Assembly: GCA_021234155.1 (NCBI GenBank)
Contig: JAJEKV010000268.1
Coordinates: 248,001 to 312,000, forward strand
Reading direction: 5' to 3'
Source of the DNA: Isoetes taiwanensis
Lineage: Eukaryota > Streptophyta > Lycopodiopsida > Isoetales > Isoetaceae
DNA length: 64,000 nt
The notes under the pieces were generated by a model. It did no database searches. It was given only the letters and a program-made list of their open reading frames with translations, and had not been told where the DNA came from. How positions within the stretch are numbered: the stretch's first letter is position 1; the number at the start of each line of letters is the position of its first letter. The position numbers and the translations under genes were made by a program. This document shows, one piece after another, positions 41,937 through 54,000 of this stretch.

Positions 41937-42560
41937 GCATTATTGTGGTCCAAAGGGCATGTGTTAATGGCTGATCATTTATGATTTTATATACTACTAA
42001 TGGGAATATTAATAGCACCCCACAGATTATCCTTGATTATCCTTGCCTGTGGAATTAAACCATCTCATAATTGTAGCCATCCAGATGGCAGTATTATGTC
42101 ATGAACAGCAGATTGGTTGAATAGATTCATGGCATGATTTATGCTGCAAAGTTCAAAGGGTTCCTATATTCCCAAGCAAAATAAAATAATAGTTTCATAC
42201 AATGGAGGGTAGACTTTTATATTTTATGTAATTGGTAAAGAAGAATGTTTCTTCCTGCGAAGCCTTATGCGGCTGGGAATAACTCCATAGAATGTGTTTA
42301 CCATGGGCTTAGAAACCTCATTTCTGTACTTTGCAATATAAAGTTCTTTTAAAATATTGCATCATTGAGAAAAATTTTAAATCGCCCTTCTCCTATTCTA
42401 TTCTCTGGACTTTTTGTTAAGAGCTTAAGAGGGAAAAAAAAATTCTTAAATGCTCTTCTGATTTCACGAAAATGCACCTAAACTTTTGAAAATTCACGGG
42501 ATGCTCTAGGTCAACGTACGCTCTATTGTTTCATATTTCACAAGATATTTCTTTCAATGG
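41937..42560. other. No gene seen
   Basis: Spacer, possibly the original 3' UTR of the PDI copy displaced by the LINE tail. Confidence 0.4.
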
Positions 42561-43030
42561 ATATTTTTGGGTTGCCCCTAGGGGGGCAAACCCTTGCTTA
42601 TATGGGGTTTTGGCATATTCCAGGTATATGTCGACATATACCTAGAATATGCCAAAATCGCTTCAACCGGCCCGATGCGAACCGCAATCAGTCCTGTTGC
42701 AAGTCGATGTTGTTTGAACCGCCTAACCGGCTCTTTCTCCTTTTCGGCCTCTTCTTTCCTACTTCCTTGCTTTCTCTGCTTCTCTTTCTTGCTACGCTCG
42801 ACCCAGGAGGCCCTACTTTCGGCTGGCTTAGTCTCTGGGCGAACTTCACCGTCAGTGTCGCCGCGTCTGCCGACTATGGCTCTACTCGACGAAAGAACAG
42901 AGATGTGAAGACATGTTCCGGGGTAAGAATAGATCTTTTTGTGCTGCTGGATGGCTTGCCACCATTCCGACCTTAAATCCCTCCTTTATACAGCTGAATG
43001 CATATTTTTTTTGCTACTATGTTTATTTAT
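42561..43030 (+). repeat. Double-hairpin repeat, copy 3
   Basis: TTTTTGGGTTGCCCC hairpin, then the GTCGAC-centred palindrome at about 42608-42657, then the conserved body. It aligns with copy 1 to the ATACAGCTGAATGCA...TTTATTT end, about 470 bp. Confidence 0.85.
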
Positions 43031-43100
43031 AAATAATTTTTTCAAATGCTGAAGACGTCCTGATCGTGGTTCCTCTTGGGCTCAGATTGGAACAGATGTG

Positions 43101-43232
43101 CTGCTTGTTATGTGGAAGGCTAACAAGGAGCCTATTCCTGCCCCGGCGGGGAGCGGTGCTACCTGCGGCGGCCGGTGCTCCCCGCCGGGAGCGGGAATAG
43201 GCGACTTGTTCGCCTTCCATGACGTCAAGCAA
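43101..43232. repeat. GC-rich foldback (imperfect inverted repeat)
   Basis: Arms of about 54 bp: 43101-43154 (CTGCTTGTTATGTGGAAGGC...CGGCGGGGAGC) and 43177-43232 (GCTCCCCGCCGGGAGC...GCCTTCCATGACGTCAAGC) pair with about 15% mismatches by eye around a 22-bp loop. It would form a strong hairpin in RNA or single-stranded DNA. No flanking target duplication is obvious. Confidence 0.75.
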
Positions 43233-44120
43233 AGAACAACGATGAAGAAAAGAACAGCGATGAAGATGCAACGACCGGATCTGGCAGGTTGCCTCAAGAA
43301 TGATGAGCCATTTGCTATTCTTGAAAAGAATAGCAGCCACATGGCAGCTTTGCATTGGATCATAGCCAAGAATGCACATCTACTTTGCTTGACGTTTTGC
43401 TAGTTGACAGGTAGCTTCCCAGTTTTTTTGCAGCCTGAAATTTCTCAGAATTGGTGTATTTGCGGCCCGGTTTTTTTTTTTTTTTTTTTTTTTTTTGAAG
43501 GCCTTTTTTTTTATATTCATGTTAACATAAATACATCAGAAAAAGGTATATCCATTGGAAAAAGATATACCAAAATAAAGGCATGAGAGATATATCTCGG
43601 CTATGTCCAAAAAGGAACTCCAATCATGGAGTGAATATAACTTTTAGAGTTTTAAGCTTATAAAAACGATTGTATCGGAGATCTAGTTTGGAACTTGGAA
43701 ACCCTCTTGTCTTTGCTATCAAATCTGTATGGTCGGGTTATCCACCACAGTAATGCGCCAAAGATATTGAAACATTGAATCAAGCTCATCACATGGGAAA
43801 TTGGTGAAGTCCAACAAAAGGAGCACATGTGCTTCCTTTTTTTTGCTGCCATGTATGAAAAAGATTCAAGAAAAGGGCCTCGGCCCGTTATTCCTCAAAC
43901 CTCTTTCCTCTTGAAACTTTTTGATGGCCCGTCGTGGATCATTTCTTGCTTCAATTTGTATAAAAGTGTTCTCCAATTCAAGATGAGTTAGTATGGCATC
44001 CTCCTCATCCGAATTTTACGCACGCCCCATTCCTGCTGGTGAACCTCCTACCCTATTGAGTCTCCTCATGGCATCTGTACAAAACATCATCGGATAATGT
44101 TAGATTAAGTACAAAAGAAT

Positions 44121-47100
44121 TCAAAAGGTCCCTTTAAAAGAACCAATCTTGTCCCATTCTCTGTCATATTTTTTCCCTTTTAGTGTTTTGTGGGCAATAG
44201 CTGAGATTTGAATTAGGTCCAGAAGTATTCCTTTCAACCAAGTCATAGATGGTACATGGCCTCCAATCATAACTCTCGTTTTACGTGTAACGGATAGCCC
44301 AAAGGCAGTCGGGTTCTTATAGTATTGACTAATCGCTACCATTGTCCCAAAAGGAAAGTAGGTCATTGGTAGTTGGCACTCCCTTATTAAGTTGTGCTGT
44401 CCAGCTCCAAAAATCCAATAGCCAATTGCATATAAAGACATGATTTGAACTCTCTGTTTCCCCACATAGCTTACATTGGCTTGATACAGTGTTGTCATAT
44501 TTGGCTCGATTCAGATTGGTGGCTAGGCTCTGATGCAAGGCTATCCATTTAAATGTTTTGATCCTGGCAGCAGTATACACCTTCCACCCCTTTGCACAAA
44601 CCGAATTCAGTTTATCTTCCTCACAATTCCATAATAGAGTAGCTTTGGAAGGTTTCCTTTCAAGTAAGGCCTTGTAAATCTCTTTGACTGAATAAATTTC
44701 TTTCTTATTCAACTGCCATTGGTTACTATTCTGGCTGAGCTCCTGATATCCTCCCATATGCTCCATAATGAGGTGATAAATCTTTTTATCTATTTCAGAC
44801 CCTTTGGTTCTACTCTTAACTTCCTCCCAAGTTAGCCATCTGTTTGAAGGGTCCCTGAGGTCTTCAATTTTATTAATACCTGCATTGAACCACTGCATGT
44901 ACTTCTGTGGATGTTGAAGAGCTAAGCAACCAATGCCTTCAGGAGCTAGCTCAGGATGCCAAAAAAAATTAGTGTCCTTGCTCCTAGCATCTAAAACAGG
45001 TGGCCTGTAACATAATGCAGCATTATTCCAAGCATCCAGGATTCTCCTCATGATATTGGATGTTCCAGAGGCAGGAGTCAACTGAAAGAAAGCCGAGTCA
45101 GGTAGGCAATGCTTAAGGGTGGCACTGCCAATTGGGGTGAGAGCTTTACCCGATATTTTATTAGCTTGAGTCTTAGGGGGATGGTGCATTTGATATATAG
45201 AGCTCTCCACACCATCTTGGCAGCTAAAGCTTGAGCTTGTACAAATAAGTCCTTACAGCCGAGACCTCCTTCTTTCCTTGGTTTGACCAGGTCTGACCAT
45301 GCAACTTTATGAGACCCCTGCCATATGAATTTCCTAATAATTCTTTCAATTTGGTTGTAAGAAGCCTTATCCCCTACAGGGCGAGGGAGAAGAAGATATG
45401 TGTACTACAAATCACGAGAATTAGCAATTTCAACTCTCGGCCGGGGATAGGGTGGATGGATACTGTGAAGTTTTTCCTTAATTCTGGAAACTATAGGTTC
45501 CCATAGTCCATGTAGAGAATGATTAAGGGCTAAAGGAAGCCCCAAAATCTTTGTAGCTGCCTTATTATCCAAAACCTTAATGCCATGAATAGCTGTCTCT
45601 TTGGTGTCAAAAATTATTGCACTTTTGGCTCTGTTTAGCTTAACCCCTGCTGCAGCCCCAAATTTTTCTATTGCCTCCAGAAAATTAGGTAGACTGTTGT
45701 CTCCATGTTTCAGAAACACAAATGTGTCATCTGCATATTGCATTATTGTGAAGTCTTCATCCCCTTGTGGCATTTTTAGGCTGTTGATTAGTTTCCTTTC
45801 CTGTAAACTAACTGCCATCCTAGTAACCATCTCAGCAATAATCAAGAATAGATATGGGGCCAGTGGGCATCCTTGCCTCCTCCTCTTTGGCATTGAAAAG
45901 GCTTTGATGGAGTACCATTAATAATTATGGCAGATGAGGCATTAGCATTAAAGCTCCATATTTTGTTGTATATGGTTTCTGGAAACCCAAGGTGTGCCAT
46001 GGCCTTTTGTAAAAACCTCCAATCAATAGTGTCATATGCTCTCTGAAAATCGAGCTTTAGGAGCATGCATTGTTGGCGACATTTTGTTCCAATGCAAGCC
46101 TTGATTTGCTCCTATATAATTGTCTAAAATATTCCTTTGAGGCAAGAAAGCTGATTGGCGAGGACTGATCGGCTTTATATAAAACACACATTTTAGCCCT
46201 TTGTTAGCCATTATTTTGGCTAGAATCTTATAGCTTGTATTGGTTAATGTGATGGGTCTCGGTCTCCTAGAACACGAGGAATGTCCACCTTAGGGATCAT
46301 GGTGATATGCCCGGCATTGATTGCGGGGATGTATCTTTGAGGCACACCATGCCCCTTGGAAGAAAGTAATCAAATCCTCTTTCATTATATCCCAGAACTC
46401 CAAATAGAATTCTGGTTCAGACCATCCGGACCAGGGCTCTTCCCTTTTGCCATGGATTTCTAGAGTTTCCAGAATCTCTCTCTCTTTTGGGACAGACAAT
46501 AATTCTTCCTCACTGATCTCTCCAGAGCTTTGTGGAATATCTTGAAAGAATTCTGTCAGGGTCTGCTCATCTGCTTGTTTATTCTCAAAGAGCCTGGAGT
46601 ATTCCCTTTGAAAATAGTCTTCTATCTCTTTTTGTTCCTCTATGTTTTTCTGGCCATCCTTAATCTTTGTGATCCCATTATTCACGGTCTATTTTTATTT
46701 GTTCTAAAAAAAAGAAAGCCGAAATTTTGCCATTATCCATGTTGTTAAGATATTTTGTTCTACTTCTCACTGCCAGAGATTTTGCTTCTTTCTCCTCAAT
46801 GATTTTAACCTTTTTTTCCAGATCTTCCTCTTCATCCTGTAAACTTTTGTTATTCTTGTCATTGAATAACTTACTTCTAATTTGTTTTATAGCCCCATAA
46901 ATAGACTGTTTTTCTTTTCTCTTCTCCAATGCCCAGTTTTTCCCCCACTGTTTAATCCAATTCTTTATGTCTTTAACTCTCTGACAAAAAGCATTCATAG
47001 ATCCTTGTCTTGGGATTGCCCCTAACTCGGAATAAAACTTCTTGTATTCATCACAGAACCTTTTCATATTGAGTAAGTCTGTGTTGAACTTAAATGGGAC

Positions 47101-47831
47101 ATTTGTTCCCCTTTTCTTGGGGCAGCTTTTTATTCTCAAGGATTGGGGAAGTGATCCGAGATTGAATTTGCTAGGTCACCGGTAACAATAGGCGAATCCC
47201 ATGCTGATATGGACTTGTTGTATAGATAAAACACGTCCCATGAGCGGTGGGTCCTTTGTTCCCCTTTTCTTTTATTACTCCAGGAGTACATATTTGATGA
47301 TGAGGGGGGAACATAAGAAAAGTGTATCATGAGATTCTGCCATGCCTCCCTCTCTTTTTTGGTCATGTTCATCTTCTTTCCCAGCTTCTGATCCCAACTA
47401 GGAGTATTGTTGAAGTCTCCAGCCATAAGAATATTATCCTCCTTGCTGTTTTGGATCCAAAGGTTAATTTGATCCCATTGTTTTCTCTGTGCGCTGGTTC
47501 GTAGAGAAGCATACACATTGATAATGTTCAATTTTTTTTCCTCTTTCCGATTGATGCCTTTGTCCACCTACCAGGAGGGTGTTTATATTTGCTTGCACAA
47601 AGAAATCCATTCCACATTGTACTAATTCCCCCTTTTGTTCCATCATACATTCAAGCGAGAATCCCCAACTGGGAAGATCCATGTACCCAATCTCTCAGCT
47701 TCAAAACTTGGCAGTCTATGTTCTTGGACTAGAACAATGTCTGCCTTCATTTCTCTCAAAGCAATTAGTGCTCTTTTCCTCTTGAGTGGGCCTTTGATTC
47801 CCCTCATATTCCAAGTTACTATCTTCATTAG
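44121..47831 (-). pseudogene. LINE ORF2: endonuclease, reverse transcriptase, zinc C-terminus (frameshifted)
   Basis: Starts MKIVTWNMRGIKGPLKRKRA at 47831, the canonical plant L1 endonuclease start. It continues with ADIVLVQEHRL, INVYAS, ILMAGDFNNTPS, SWDVFYLYN and SISDHFP. RT follows: LKLDFQRAYDTIDWRFL (about 46060), RQGCPLAPYLFLIIAE (about 45880) and the catalytic MQYADDTFVF (about 45740). The tail has CKLCGETESSNHVFICNW (about 44470), the zf-RVT motif, and ends near 44121. Frame changes occur near 47640, 47135, 46680, 46290, 45890, 45400 and 44400. The enzyme would nick target DNA and copy its own RNA, but this copy cannot express it whole. Confidence 0.85.
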
Positions 47832-47865
47832 GCTGGGTAACTTTTCCTTTCTTGAGCTCTTAAGT

Positions 47866-50414
47866 TCAAAGGGAACATTGGAAGTGTTTGCACTTTTTCT
47901 TAACTCTCTTGGCAACCATGGGGGTATAGAATTGTTCAATATTTCCTGCTCCCTTCCTAGCTTCATCTGGACTAATTGGATTTGACTCCAGGCCAGATGA
48001 CTTTACAGACCTCTCTTGGCCAATTGGGCTTAGCAGGACATTGGATTGCTCCATTCCCAGGCCAATTGGACTTAGAAGAGCTGGTTTTGATTTGGCTAAC
48101 ATCCCCTGGCCTCTCTGAGGGCTTAGAGGGTCAATGTTTTCAATATCTTCCTCATTCCTCTGGTCAGCATTCCTCTGGTCAACCATATTAGACATCATCC
48201 CCTGGCCTGTCTGTTGAGGACTTAGAGGGTCAATGGTGTCACCAGTCCTATTTGGATCAAATGGTTTAAGAGGTGTATAGAAAAAGTTGGATTCCATCTC
48301 CTGGCCTCCCTGAGGTCTCATAGGATCCATGTTATCCAAAATTTCTAGGCTTGTATTCTGACTGGTCAAAATAGTAGCCTCCATCTGACCAACCACTCTT
48401 GACCCCTTCCCCTGGCCTCTCTGTTGAGGGCTTATAGGTTCAATGGAGTCAACAAGCCTGTTTTGATCAAGTAACTTAAGTGGTGTATGAAAAGTATTGG
48501 ATTCCATCCCCTGGCCTGCCTGAGGACTTATAGGGTCCATGTTATCCAAGATTTCCAAGCTTGTATCTTGGTTACTCAAATCAGTGGCCTCAAAAACCAA
48601 TTCTTCAGTTCCTCCCATAGATTCTTCATCCTTGTCAAATTGAAATGGCGAGGTAGTAAAGAATTTTGAGTAAATCCTGCTTTTTCAGGAGGAGTATTGG
48701 GAACTACCTCCTGCTGTTCCAATTCCTCATTCTGCTCCATTAACTCCAGCAAAATATCATGCATCTCAGTCGGCATACCCTTGTCTGGTGAAGGGAAATC
48801 TATTGCTTTAGGTGTTGCCACATAATTTGATCCTTCTCCTTTGAGAAGTAAGGTTCCTCCACCAGATAGATCCGAATCTGAGGATTCAGGATACTCATTA
48901 ATAGGAGGCAGCAATGGTTCTTTAAGGATCAAAGTATTGCTTCTTTTGATATGATCTGGAGTAATATAGAAGTTACCAGCCTGAGTCAGCTCTTTTTCTT
49001 TGTTCTTTGCTTCATTTACCGGCCGGGACACCTCTGTCAAATTGTTCTCAGTAGGTTTGTTTAGAACCTTAATCTGATTAGCCAATTTGATATGTTGTTC
49101 TTTTTTCCTCCATTCTTTCATGGTTTTGTTAAGGTTCCCAATTCCCTCCTTTTCCTGATTGTTAGCTTCCTTTGCTTTCTGTTTCCTTGCCTTTTTGTAG
49201 GCACTCCCATTTTTATTTTGTCTTCTTCCTTTCTTCTGCGTACTCCAACTCTGTTTTGGAGTGGGAGTATTCTGAATAGGGATGGTCGATTGTACTCCAT
49301 GAGTCAGAGTCAGTTCTTTATGTTCCTGCTTCCCCATCCATTTGCCTTGACAGACCCCTCCCCCATGCAGCCTAAGCCCGCAAATTGTGCAGGGGAGAGG
49401 GAGCCCACTCCAAGTCAATTTGAGAGACTTGATATCCCCATAAAAATCCTGATATTCCACCTTATTTGGGATTTCTTTGAGGATGTCTAACTGTGTCCAG
49501 ATTTTGGGTGCTCGCTCTGGCACTGCCTCCCATCCAATGTAATCTCCTACCCCAGCAAAGAGTTTTTTGAAGATATCTTCATGCCAGTAGATTGGGCTGA
49601 GTCCCTGGACTGAACATGAAGCAGGGTGGAAAAGTTGTTGGAGGTTTTGAGGGTCAAATTTTGCATTCCATTTCTGGAAGAAAAATTGAGTGTTTGCTTT
49701 AAAGATTGTTCCTTGTTTCAATAAGAATCTCACCGAGTTCTCATCCTCACACTCCACTACAAAGAATGGGAAATCCAGCCAGTACAATCCTTTGATAATC
49801 AAGGATTTATCCATTTTGCTCAGTTCATTCCTGATTTGAGTAAGCTTGACCCCTTCGTGTCGGATACAACCAATAACCGCTTTTTTTTGAAGAGATTGCA
49901 ACCTACTCGGAACAAAACTATGATTCAGAGATGGAATACCTTTAAACTCCGGCTTCTTCCTTTGTTCATACTTGTTCAGGAGCCGAACTTGTTCTTGGTT
50001 GATTTGATCGAGTATTGGGTTCACCACATTCGACTGCAACAGAAGAGGTGATATCGATTGTGATCTGGTAACTCTTGGGGTCGCCATCTCCAACGGAATC
50101 AACCAATCCCCAACTGAAAAATAGGTATTTTTTAGGGTGTCTTTGTCTTTCCCTTTTCCCCCATTCTCTGTAATCTGTCGTACCATCTCAATCATCTGCT
50201 TTTTCATTTGATTTGACATTCCTCCAAAAAGAGAGATCATTTGACCTGTCATGTCAGCTTCGATAACTTGTTCCCCTGTTTCCTGTAATCCTGTCCCCTG
50301 TCCTCCCTTTCCACAATGGGACCCATTCCCTTTTCCATACCCTAACACTTGACCTGTTCCTGTATCTTTCCCACATCCTAGCACTTGACCTGTTCCTGTT
50401 CCCATGCTCGCCAT
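47866..50414 (-). pseudogene. LINE ORF1 (DUF4283-like gag) with tandem ISPQ-GQGMES repeats
   Basis: From ATG 50414: a glycine-rich start with repeated GTGTGQVLG, then DUF4283-like SLIIKGLYWLDFPFFVVECE, ENSVRFLLKQGTIFKANTQF and YWHEDIFKKLFAGVGDY. Next is a knuckle-like CTICGLRLHGGGVC (about 49380-49340), then a lysine-rich linker. The first frame ends at 48576. The adjacent frame, entered around 48600, carries a repeat region of degenerate units DNMDPISPQ.GQGMES....TPLK (near 48540, 48330, 48230 and 48110). The protein would bind element RNA. The frame break at about 48600 looks like a single indel, because the overlapping translations (KNLWEELKNWF versus ESMGGTEELVF) come from the same bases. 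The repeat tail is unusually long for a plant LINE ORF1. Confidence 0.78.
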
Positions 50415-50650
50415 ACTCCCTTACCTGCCTTCGACTTAGTCTTACCTAGGCGCTCGATACTTCTTGCGGCCTGGAATTTTGAATGATGCCGTCCTTGCAT
50501 GATGATGGAAAGACCTTGGCCGTTTACAATATCCATAAGACTCACCAGAGATTGAGAGGAGGCTTGCATGCGGATCTTTGTAGAGACACTTTGCAGGAAA
50601 ACTATTACCTTGGCATATCCTTTAATGGCCAAGCAGATGCACAGGTTCAA

Positions 50651-50875
50651 AATCTCATTTGAGCAACCACCAATATTTGTATTTTATAAGTGAAAAGTAC
50701 AGCAAGTTATTTTTCAACGGTTCTCGTTTGCCACATATTAACTATTTTGTTTATTTTACTTCCTACTTATATTCTACAATCTTCAATATAACATCCTTTC
50801 TGTAATTCCAATATTATATAGTAAATTTTAAATATTATGATTGAAAACAATAGTTATCCTCTATTTTTCAACATT
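50651..50875. other. No gene seen
   Basis: AT-rich sequence between the LINE 5' side and double-hairpin copy 4. Confidence 0.4.
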
Positions 50876-51060
50876 GTTTTTGGGTTGCCCCTCTAGGGGG
50901 GCAAACCCTTGCTTATATGGGGTTTTGGCATATTCCAGGTATATGTCGACATATACCTAGAATATGCCAAAAACTGCTTCAAACTTGTTGTTGCCAGTAA
51001 ACTGGCGGTCAGCCCTGTTGCAGGTCGGTGTTGTTCGAACCGCCTACCCGCTATGACAAT
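50876..51060 (+). repeat. Double-hairpin repeat, copy 4 (short)
   Basis: TTTTTGGGTTGCCCC...GGGGCAAACCC hairpin, the GTCGAC-centred palindrome at 50923-50973, then GGTCGGTGTTGTTCGAACCG. Similarity ends at CCGCCTACCCGC, about 180 bp in. It has the same orientation as copies 1-3. Confidence 0.85.
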
Positions 51061-54000
51061 TGCTTTACTAATGGATATAAGCCAGAAGTTCGGCGCTACT
51101 ACTGTGCTTCAATATTTTTTGGGGGTTTGGGTTATTTCCGATCCATGCAGGTAAAAGACCACGATTTCGACCACGAAGCTCTGTTGCTGAGACGCGGCCA
51201 AAGATTCTTCTTGTTTCTTCTGCAGTCAAAGATTAGCTTCAGTGCCACCGCTTCTATTACAGGGAATCTATCCCTTTTCTGCGAATCTGTGCCCCTTTCC
51301 GGCCTCTACATTAGCACATATGTATTTCTCATCTAGCGCAACCTGATCGCCATAGCCAGTGGTGCCCATACACATCCTCTAGCTTTTGGCAGAAGAGGAC
51401 ATAGAGGCAGGGAGCCATTTGGGTTCCATGGCCCCAAGCATTTGCTGCAAAAGGGTATTATCAGAAAGATTTGTGCAAAGATTGCGAACCTAACATTTGG
51501 GGTTTAATTTTTCTCACAAATTTGAAGAACAATGAATACATTTGTGAAGCATTTGTGATTGTACTTGTGTTATCAGTTCAAGTGCAGGGGGCCTGCAAGA
51601 CAGGTCTCACATTTAGCAGCTCAAGCAAAACATTTTCAAATTGCTCTAGTTTGGTGAAACAAGGAGCAGAACTGGCTTATACTAGAACTGGCACCATACT
51701 GGAAATAGGATGGGGAATTCAGTCTAGCACAAAAGGACAGATGGCTAGAAGCAGTGCATTAATTGCCTTCAGCAATTCAACTTACAAGTAGTCAACTTAC
51801 AATTCAGTTTGAATGCTAAGTTCAGTTTCAGCAGCGCTCCTGGCAAGCTGTACCATTTATGGAATAGAGGTAGCATAGTAAATAGTGATGCTCCAACACG
51901 GATCTGAACGAGATAGCTATGGAACCATAGTTGTTTCCTAGGCAGCATCTTAAAAATACCCATGGATTTTTCCTTCTCATCCTTGGAGCTATGTGTGCCA
52001 GGTATCTTCGTCCATTCAAAAGGCTTGATCCTGCTTGGTTTTACCTCCATATCTTTTTCCAAGCTTCTGGTTATGTTTTAGGAATCACTGCTTGGGGCAT
52101 AGGGCTTATTTAGGGCATAAATCTGTTGATCGTGAATACCACTCACATAGATATATTGACATCACAATTATTATCTTTATAACTCTCCAAGTTTTGGTCA
52201 TGTTTCTTAGACACATGTAAAAAGAACTTGCATGCTACTTTGGTCTAAGAATATTGAGCCCATATGTTGTAATACTTGGATTTTGCTTCCGCATAAAAAA
52301 AAACAAGACCCAACACAAAAGAACGAAACAGAACCCATGAAAACACACTCTCGGGCCACCGGAGGGTAACCCCTCGTGCGCATCACTTTGTTATTTTTGG
52401 ATTGTGTTGGTATTTGTGCCCAGGAACGCCGCATGTAACGCCGCATGCGGCGTTCTCTTCATCTTGTGTCTCCCGCCTGCGGGATCGAATTTCCCCCTTG
52501 CCCTATTTTGGTTGACGAAATTAAATGGGGAATTTGAATCGGTTGTCCAGCATTCAATAAAAAAATTTAGAGCAAAGGAAAAAATATGACAAGTGGTTTT
52601 CTACGACATTTGTGCTCAGGTTTCTTCTCCGTCTCACTTGGTGCCCATTTCATTCGGCAGTCAGCTGGGTCGGATTGTTGGAAACAGGAGTAGGATTGTT
52701 GGAAACGGGAGTAGAGAGCATTGAATCTGTAGGTAAACAAAAATCTGGAGATTTGATGATGGCATCGTGTTAAAAAACTAATAGTAACATTTTTTTCTCA
52801 GGATTTTCTTTTCTTCTCTTGCTTCTGGATGACTACGAGAGCAGGTCCTAGCCACATAATGTATACAGATAACTACCTTAGGCTTTACTGGTCTAAATAT
52901 TTGACTGAATTTTATTTATTGTCTAGCAGTTCGAAGGGACAGGAACCGACTATGGCAAATGTTGAGATGTCGTCCAATAGGTAACCCTGATCCTACGGTT
53001 TAGGACAGCTTGAGCTCGATTCTTTTATTGATAAGTTTTCTTTGATTCGTCTTCTAAGTTCGAGGTTATCTCTGCTTTCTTTCTGTAATTCCAATTCTCT
53101 TATTTCATCTTTGTTTTATAATTTTCTCATTACTCTCATTTGCACTTAAGGCCTTTGTTGATTTTGTGGGAGCAAATTCTCTAGCTCTGGGCTTTATCTT
53201 CTAGATTTGAATTTATTTATTTTTTGCATGTTTTGAGATGACATTGTGCTTCAGATTTAATATGCTGTACAAATATATTTTATTATGGGTTCATGGATAT
53301 ACTATATTTCCATGTCCATTAAATCAGCAAAATGTTCATGTAAAAGATGTTTGCTATGTCTTCAACCACCGAGTTTTTACCAGATCTGTTGTTGATTCCC
53401 AGTTTAATAAGTTGCAGTGCTTTCTATTACATTTTTTAGTGTTTCCTTAGTGATAGACCATACACCATGATACTTTTCCAACTTCGACAGCTCTACAATG
53501 TTTTTCTAGGACCGAAGACCTGGACTGCTAACTCATGGTTTATGATTGCCATAATTGGTTGCAGATTAAATTGTACAGTGTTTGACCAGTATGGCACAAA
53601 TGTTAGAATTTGAGAGAAGAATATCATGCTATAAACATATCTCTTGGGTGGGGTTAAGCAATCAACATATATAGAGGTAAAAAAAATTCCAATTGCTTCT
53701 TTGTATTAACTATACATTTTGTTGGGATCATTTTGTGCCACAAAGCATAACGAATCATCTATCAATTCTGGTCTCAACTCCATTATGATAAACAAGTGCA
53801 CAGAAACATCAGGTAAGAATGAGAGCTATAAACTAACTATTTTGAGTACATACCTATTAAAACTTCTAGGTACCAAGTGTACATAGCTCATAGCTCGACA
53901 ATATTTAGAGATCACCTTATTTAGACCTAACAACTTGACGTGATGAAGAGATAAGCATGCTGCCATTTTCATCAGAATGACGGGATGGGATTTAGGCACT

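Larger units (their letters stand above)
43471..50650 (-). mobile_element. L1-type LINE, long copy, decayed
   Basis: Minus-strand element of about 7.2 kb. ORF1 occupies about 50414-47866 with one frame break. ORF2 (endonuclease, reverse transcriptase, C-terminal zinc domain) occupies about 47831-44121 with several breaks. A run of 26 T at 43471-43496 is consistent with a poly(A) tail on the element strand. The coding order gag-like ORF1, APE-type endonuclease, RT, zf-RVT is that of plant L1 elements. Target duplications were not identified, so the outer limits are approximate. This LINE differs from the 31-kb LINE in tail type and protein sequence. Confidence 0.82.
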
